Assembly: GCA_041665465.1 (NCBI GenBank)
Contig: JBAYIU010000001.1
Span: 434,001-498,000 of the forward strand
Direction: 5' to 3'
Source of the DNA: JACRPH01 sp041665465
GTDB taxonomy: Archaea; Nanobdellota; Nanobdellia; Woesearchaeales; GW2011-AR9
DNA length: 64,000 nucleotides
Positions 59,669 through 64,000 of this stretch are shown piece by piece; within the stretch, counting starts at the first letter, position 1; each line of letters opens with the position of its first letter. The notes below the pieces were generated by a model, which saw nothing but the letters and a program-made list of their open reading frames with translations, was not told the origin of the DNA and made no database searches. The position numbers and the translations under genes were made by a program.

Positions 59669-60973
59669 ATGAATACAAAACTAATTGATGCATTGGTAAC
59701 AGAAATATCTAACTCTTCACGTCAGATTGATTTTTCGGAATTGTCTCCCTCCGATCGAACTACTCTTACGGAAAAGTTGGGGGATTTACATTGGGAAAGA
59801 TATCAACAAGAAGGGAGGAGAGATATGGTTGATAGAAGTTTAGAACATTATCTATTATCGGGGATAGAAGAAAAGGCAACTAAAGCAGCTAAAAGAGTAA
59901 TTGAAGGAAGTGGTTATTTTCGTGCTAGAATGAACGCAGTTGAGTTTCTTCAGTCTAAAGGGGAACTAAAATATGTTAAGGAACAGATAACGGCGCGTTT
60001 AACCAAATTATTAACTGAAACAAAAGATTCATTGATTGAACCAGAATTTGATTTGTACCTGGAGGTATTAGGTAAAGAAAAGGTACAAGACCTAATTAGC
60101 GGATTGATTAACACTTCTCAGAATATGAAAAATATTTACGATGCAGCTCAACGTAGTGAATATACTGCTTTTTGGGTCCCTTTTGAAGAGAGATGTTTCC
60201 AATTAGAAGATTTTGTGACTTTAGCGGAAGCGGCCCATAATAATAATGGTCGCACTAACAGAGATTTAACCGGAGCAAGGACAAAAGCCGTAGAAGAAGC
60301 TAAGATCGAACAGGTTCGTGCTCTAGCGTGGTTACAAGAAGGGGGAGAATTTCAGTATAAGTATCCATTAAGATTACAAGAATATATTACTATGGCTTTA
60401 AGATTAAGAGAACGGTATGTTCAGAAGCAGAAAGGAAAGTTTACTAATGCAGGATTCCACTGGACAAGCTCTAGTATATATAAAGCTAAAGAACTATTGG
60501 AAGAAGCGAATACCCCCGAAGCTTGGAGAATACTTTCAGACTGGGCTCAAGAATTACTTCCTTACACTGGAAGAGAGGATACCTTAGTGGTTGAAATGGC
60601 TTTTTCTTCTGCTCTAAACTCTGGAGATGAGAACTTAGCAGTAGAAGTTTATCAGAAATATTATTCTCATTGGGGGATAGAACAAGCACTAAAACAATCT
60701 ATCGGACATCCTCTCGTTTATCAAGCTTGTCAAAGAGAAGAAAGAAAATGGTGTGAACAATTAGTGGCAGGGGGATCCAGAGACTCTCTTAATGTAGCAG
60801 AAAGAATCTACACTCTGTTTGAAGATGCTTCCGGATTAGAACAAGTAAAAAAAGGAAGAGAACGAGAAATGGCTAAACATATTGCTTCTCGCTTGAACTT
60901 GGAAGCTACTCCCGAAAACTTAGATTCCATTTATGCAATGGGAGTCACTGTAATAAACAAAATTCTTAACTGA
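59669..60973 (+). CDS. Helical repeat-like protein, 434 residues, unknown
   Basis: The ATG at 59669 has AAGGAGG 8 nt before it; an in-frame start 87 nt earlier has none. TATA-like GTATATTTAAAAT is about 35-45 nt upstream. The protein is almost all helical, with helix pairs that look like degenerate TPR or HEAT-type repeats (for example about 305-345 and 350-375). No signal peptide or catalytic motif. No family recognised. Confidence 0.6.
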   Translation: MNTKLIDALVTEISNSSRQIDFSELSPSDRTTLTEKLGDLHWERYQQEGRRDMVDRSLEHYLLSGIEEKATKAAKRVIEGSGYFRARMNAVEFLQSKGELKYVKEQITARLTKLLTETKDSLIEPEFDLYLEVLGKEKVQDLISGLINTSQNMKNIYDAAQRSEYTAFWVPFEERCFQLEDFVTLAEAAHNNNGRTNRDLTGARTKAVEEAKIEQVRALAWLQEGGEFQYKYPLRLQEYITMALRLRERYVQKQKGKFTNAGFHWTSSSIYKAKELLEEANTPEAWRILSDWAQELLPYTGREDTLVVEMAFSSALNSGDENLAVEVYQKYYSHWGIEQALKQSIGHPLVYQACQREERKWCEQLVAGGSRDSLNVAERIYTLFEDASGLEQVKKGREREMAKHIASRLNLEATPENLDSIYAMGVTVINKILN

Positions 60974-60996
60974 ATCTATTTTGTTTCTTTTTTCTC

Positions 60997-61653
60997 TTAC
61001 AATTCAATACTTTCTTTCACTTCCAAGATCTTATAATTCAATCCGTTCTTCTCCAACTCGGATTTAACCTTATCCCAATCTACAGGAAACTTCTCACTAT
61101 CACCATGAATTGGACAAACTAAACTTGCTCCGCTTTCTTTAGCGTACACTGCCCCTTCTATCGGACCAAGCACGATACCATGATTGTTCAAGGGCAAGAA
61201 GATAGCATCACACTTGTAATCGTTAGGAAAAGAGATGGTGTCTCCGGTAATGTAAGCTTTCTTTCCATCGTCAATAATATATCCCACACTCTCGTTAAGG
61301 TGAGTTACTGGCATTCCCGGGAAGTATCCATGGATAGCTTTAGTGACAGTAATCTTTAATCCACCAGGAATATTAAGTACGTCTCCTACCGTAACAATAT
61401 GAATCTTCAATTCTGGATAAGCATCTTGAACTTCTTTAGTGGAGAAGATCATCGCTCCCTTTTCGGTTAGGTATTTCAAAGCAGAAGTATTACAATGATC
61501 TTGATGTTTATGAGTTAGTAGAACCACATGTAAATTGGTCCAGTCTTCCATTAACCAAGCAGGATTATAATTATAAACTCCCGGATCGACTAAAACGCGT
61601 TTATCTTTACCTTCAACTAATAAACAAGAATGAGGATATTTAGTTATTTTCAT
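60997..61653 (-). CDS. MBL-fold (UlaG-like) metal hydrolase
   Basis: 218 residues. LLTHKHQDHCN (about 45-55) is the HxHxDH metal motif with a lysine-glutamine variation (HKHQDH). IHGYFPG (about 108-114), ITGDTI (about 134-139) and CPIHGD (about 179-184) supply the rest. The layout fits UlaG/metal-dependent hydrolases that open lactones or phosphodiesters. Substrate unknown. AGGTGA precedes the ATG. Confidence 0.85.
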   Translation of the reverse strand: MKITKYPHSCLLVEGKDKRVLVDPGVYNYNPAWLMEDWTNLHVVLLTHKHQDHCNTSALKYLTEKGAMIFSTKEVQDAYPELKIHIVTVGDVLNIPGGLKITVTKAIHGYFPGMPVTHLNESVGYIIDDGKKAYITGDTISFPNDYKCDAIFLPLNNHGIVLGPIEGAVYAKESGASLVCPIHGDSEKFPVDWDKVKSELEKNGLNYKILEVKESIEL

Positions 61654-61841
61654 GTTTTCACCTTTATAGTTTATGGGCGTTCATCAGTTACTTCCGTATC
61701 CTATAGTAGGAATGGTGTTCACCTAATCATCACGCTTTCCACTGAGGAGAACTTATACTTCGGACTTATTAAACTTTTGGGGAAAGAAATGTAACTACTG
61801 GACAAGAAAAACTTTTAAAGAAGATCCTCTTCTGAAGAAAA

Positions 61842-62660
61842 ATGAGTTTAGTTAGTGTAGTAATGCCTTTGTACAACAGCGAAAAATATGTAGAGGAAGC
61901 TGTAAAAAGTGTTTTGGCCCAGCCCGGAGAATTAGAACTAATTGTGGTAAATGATGCATCTACTGATCGTTCTTTGGAATTAGTACAGAGATTTGCAGAT
62001 CCAAGAATTAAAGTTATCAATCTTAAAGAAAACTTAGGTAAAACTCGTTTGGCAGAAGTGTACAATCAGGGGTTTCGTTCTTGTCAAGGTAAATATGTAG
62101 CTATTATTGATTCTGATGATGTCTTAGAAGAAGGGAGTATTCAGGTCAGAAGAAATTTCTTAGATGAAAATCCAAAAGCGTCTTTTGTATTTGGAACCCA
62201 AATCAGAATGAATGAACAAGGAGTTGTCCACGGGAAGAAAGAATATCAAGCCCATACAGGGATGGTTAATAATCAAGAATTCCAACTAAGGTGGTTACTC
62301 TCTCCCATCAATCCAGTTGGACATGGATCGGTAATGTATCGTAAAGAGGTATTAGATCAATTTGGAGGTTATAATTCGGATTGGGGTGTAGAAGGGCCGT
62401 TCTTGTATACGCTAGCTCGAGCTGGAGCGGGAATTGGTTACGTCGCCTATCCAACCCATAAATATCGTATTCACAGTCAATCGATAAGTTGTCATAATCG
62501 CTCCAATTCTATGAAAAAAAACTTCGCTTTCATCGAAGCCAATTTCCCCGCTGAGCCAGGACAACCCCTTTCTCATCTTCCCTCACTTTTTCTGAAGGGA
62601 TATCATTGGGGACTAAATTGTGCCAAGGATGCATACGAATTAATCAGATTAAGAAAATAA
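61842..62660 (+). CDS. Family 2 glycosyltransferase
   Basis: 272 residues, GT-A fold. VSVVMPLYNSEKYVEEAVKS and IVVNDASTDRSLE bind the nucleotide-sugar, IIDSDDVL (about 86-93) is the DxD metal motif, and the acceptor region includes GGYNSDWGVEGPF. No membrane helices. It probably adds sugars to surface glycans or glycoproteins such as those encoded at 14461-29718 (inference). TATA CTTTTAAAG is about 25-30 nt upstream. Confidence 0.88.
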   Translation: MSLVSVVMPLYNSEKYVEEAVKSVLAQPGELELIVVNDASTDRSLELVQRFADPRIKVINLKENLGKTRLAEVYNQGFRSCQGKYVAIIDSDDVLEEGSIQVRRNFLDENPKASFVFGTQIRMNEQGVVHGKKEYQAHTGMVNNQEFQLRWLLSPINPVGHGSVMYRKEVLDQFGGYNSDWGVEGPFLYTLARAGAGIGYVAYPTHKYRIHSQSISCHNRSNSMKKNFAFIEANFPAEPGQPLSHLPSLFLKGYHWGLNCAKDAYELIRLRK

Positions 62661-62845
62661 AAATCACCGCTTTTCCGCCATAACCTTTAAATAAAACACC
62701 CCTATTCTATACTAAAAGTAAAGCCAATATACTCAGAGTGGAGAGTATCTAGTTAATCTGAAAGTACCAAAAGTACCATAAAGAGCATCTAGAGTACCTC
62801 TTTCTTCTGAAATAAACATAAATTGGCCAATAGGAGGAAAGTAAA

Positions 62846-63115
62846 ATGCAAGGAACGGTAAAGTTTTTTAACCGAAAGAAAGGATTTGGTTTCATCAGTG
62901 GAGAAGATGGCAAAGATTATTTTGTACACTTCACCTCATTAGCAAAAGGAACCTTTATCCGCGATAACGATGTAGTATCTTTTGACACCGGAGAAGGTGA
63001 AAGAGGATTAAAGGCTGAGAATGTTCAGTTAATCAAGAAAGCTTCTGAAATGGAAGGCGCTGCTCCTCAAGGAGAATCTGAAAACAGCGAAGAAGAAGAA
63101 GCTCAAGAAGAATAG
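62846..63115 (+). CDS. Cold-shock domain protein with acidic tail
   Basis: 89 residues. The cold-shock domain (about 1-65) has RNP1 KGFGFIS and RNP2 YFVHFTSL, and binds single-stranded RNA or DNA. After about residue 68 the tail is acidic and Glu/Ser-rich (SENSEEEEAQEE), unlike the short bacterial Csp. TAGGAGG is 8 nt before the ATG. The leader from about 62710 is long, with a small hairpin (ATACTC and GAGTAT, about 62730-62750). Confidence 0.92.
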   Translation: MQGTVKFFNRKKGFGFISGEDGKDYFVHFTSLAKGTFIRDNDVVSFDTGEGERGLKAENVQLIKKASEMEGAAPQGESENSEEEEAQEE

Positions 63116-63134
63116 ATTTATTCTTATTTTTTTT

Positions 63135-63169
63135 ATTTTAAATAAATGATTTAACCTTTTATTTAAAAT
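63135..63169. terminator. 12-bp inverted repeat between convergent genes
   Basis: ATTTTAAATAAA (63135-63146) and TTTATTTAAAAT (63158-63169) are perfect inverted halves with an 11-nt loop, directly after a T-rich run (63125-63139). It lies between the stops of the cold-shock gene and the convergent membrane protein gene, so it may end both transcripts. Confidence 0.5.
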
Positions 63170-63191
63170 TGGAAAATGACCCCCATTTTTC

Positions 63192-63983
63192 TTATTTTAT
63201 TTCTAAATTCTTAATCTTTTGTTCTAAATCGTGAATTGGTTTGAGAGACACTTCTGTCCCGCTTTCCCCATGACTCGAATACTCGAAAGGATTATCTAAA
63301 TCTTTGATAAGGAAGAACATATAAGAGATCAAGAAAGTAACTAGTATCGTAAAGAACATTGATTCATAGAAAGGTTCAATTTTAGTGATTACCATTCCTA
63401 AAGCGAGAGCAAATCCCAATGCTTCAACAATGGCATAGGCAGATTGAATAAAATCTGTATCTCTAATAGTGTGAATTCTCAACACCATTTTACGAATAGT
63501 GCTCTGCTCATTTTCCATCCGAATAATATAATTAGCTTGAATTCCTTCTTTTTCAAACTCAATAAAAAAATCGTTCATCTTACTGATCTTCTCTAATAGG
63601 GATCTGGTTCTTTCCTTCTTGTAAAACCAATCATTTAACGAAGTCATGAATTCTTGCTGGTATTTAATGAACTCTTTTGCAGTTTTAGACTTCTTACTTT
63701 TGTATAAAGTATAAGATTGATCGTACAAAGATTCCAGAGAAGCAGCAAACTCGCTAGGAATCTTTTCACTTTCTTTGTAATCAGATAAAACTCCAGAGAT
63801 AAGAAAACCCAACAAGAAGATTGTTCCTCCCACTAAACTAGTGAAAAGAGAGTTTAGAGCAATTACCTCGTACCCTAGATAGTGTGAAAGAATTTTTAAG
63901 AGGATTACCATTAATAAGATAGGTAAAATCTTAAAAGCGATTAACCATTTCTGCCAGAGTTTCTTAACTAGATTTTTAACCAT
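63192..63983 (-). CDS. Bestrophin-like membrane protein
   Basis: 263 residues with about four membrane helices in two pairs (about 12-65 and 185-225). VGGTIFLLGFLISGVLSDYK then SEKIPSEFAASLESLYDQ after the second helix, and DLDNPFEY after the last, match the bestrophin-like/DUF4239 group of four-helix channel proteins. The middle part is a helical cytoplasmic domain. Anion transport is inferred from the family. The start is the ATG at 63983, close to the window edge. Confidence 0.55.
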   Translation of the reverse strand: MVKNLVKKLWQKWLIAFKILPILLMVILLKILSHYLGYEVIALNSLFTSLVGGTIFLLGFLISGVLSDYKESEKIPSEFAASLESLYDQSYTLYKSKKSKTAKEFIKYQQEFMTSLNDWFYKKERTRSLLEKISKMNDFFIEFEKEGIQANYIIRMENEQSTIRKMVLRIHTIRDTDFIQSAYAIVEALGFALALGMVITKIEPFYESMFFTILVTFLISYMFFLIKDLDNPFEYSSHGESGTEVSLKPIHDLEQKIKNLEIK

Positions 63984-64000
63984 AATTAGTTAGAAAATGG

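Noticed and set aside
61677..61738. Possible C/D box sRNA on the minus strand (GTGATGA at 61727-61733, CTGA at 61684-61687)
   Set aside because: The bases next to the two boxes do not form a terminal stem, and clear D' and C' boxes are missing. Spacing alone is not enough to call an RNA gene.

Overview
This AT-rich window reads as a stretch of archaeal chromosome, most likely from a DPANN lineage of the Woesearchaeota/Pacearchaeota type (lineage is inference). The archaeal assignment rests on ribosomal proteins L44e and S27e, aIF2-alpha, Nop10, the Rrp4-Rrp41-Rrp42 exosome, Rpo6, Pop5 of RNase P, proteasome alpha, PAN and the clamp-loader large subunit. Most genes have a TATA box 25-30 nt before the start codon, as in leaderless archaeal transcripts. 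Genes inside operons use GGAGG-like ribosome binding sites. The DPANN leaning comes from the many short uncharacterised proteins and the large cysteine-rich or beta-helix surface proteins. I saw no rRNA, tRNA, CRISPR array or insertion sequence.

Layout. 1-1703: end of a PaaK-like ligase, an alpha/beta hydrolase and a small coiled-coil protein. 1761-4924: translation block (nop10, aIF2-alpha, S27e, L44e), then pth2 and a purine phosphoribosyltransferase. 4979-7848: an unusual small operon with two secreted proteins and two proteins made of a repeated 'GGQI' domain, followed by a TrmB regulator. 8010-14456: pieces of the archaeal exosome/proteasome superoperon (rrp4-rrp41-rrp42-rpo6 and rnp2-psmA), split by an HTH-nucleotidyltransferase/HEPN-like pair and an unknown gene; SBDS is not in its usual place. 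14461-29718: an envelope island with a 3010-residue beta-helix protein, a hidden 57-residue AbrB-like gene, a membrane-anchored Cys-rich protein, a beta-propeller lipoprotein, a 1352-residue Cys-rich mosaic protein and a second membrane-anchored Cys-rich protein.

29724-43496: housekeeping genes (glyS, rfcL, guaB, valS, cysS, cysK) with a four-gene membrane operon (32311-34231) between them and a relic of a histidine kinase just before valS. 43654-59540: a regulator-rich stretch with double-module Lrp-like proteins, several TrmB proteins, a Bat-type HTH protein, an XRE-like protein and a ParB-like protein. Many of these have clean palindromes in their promoters. They are interspersed with a double methyltransferase, a ThiI-like PP-loop protein, a transporter, a transglutaminase-like protein and PAN. 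59669-63983: a helical unknown, an MBL-fold hydrolase, a GT2 glycosyltransferase, a cold-shock protein and a bestrophin-like membrane protein.

The features least explained by known biology are the GGQI domain operon, the envelope island with its shared six-cysteine end domain and CX3C-rich insertion, the two mutually exclusive hairpins in the exosome operon leader, and the recurring promoter element ACCACCAAAAC placed directly before the TATA box.
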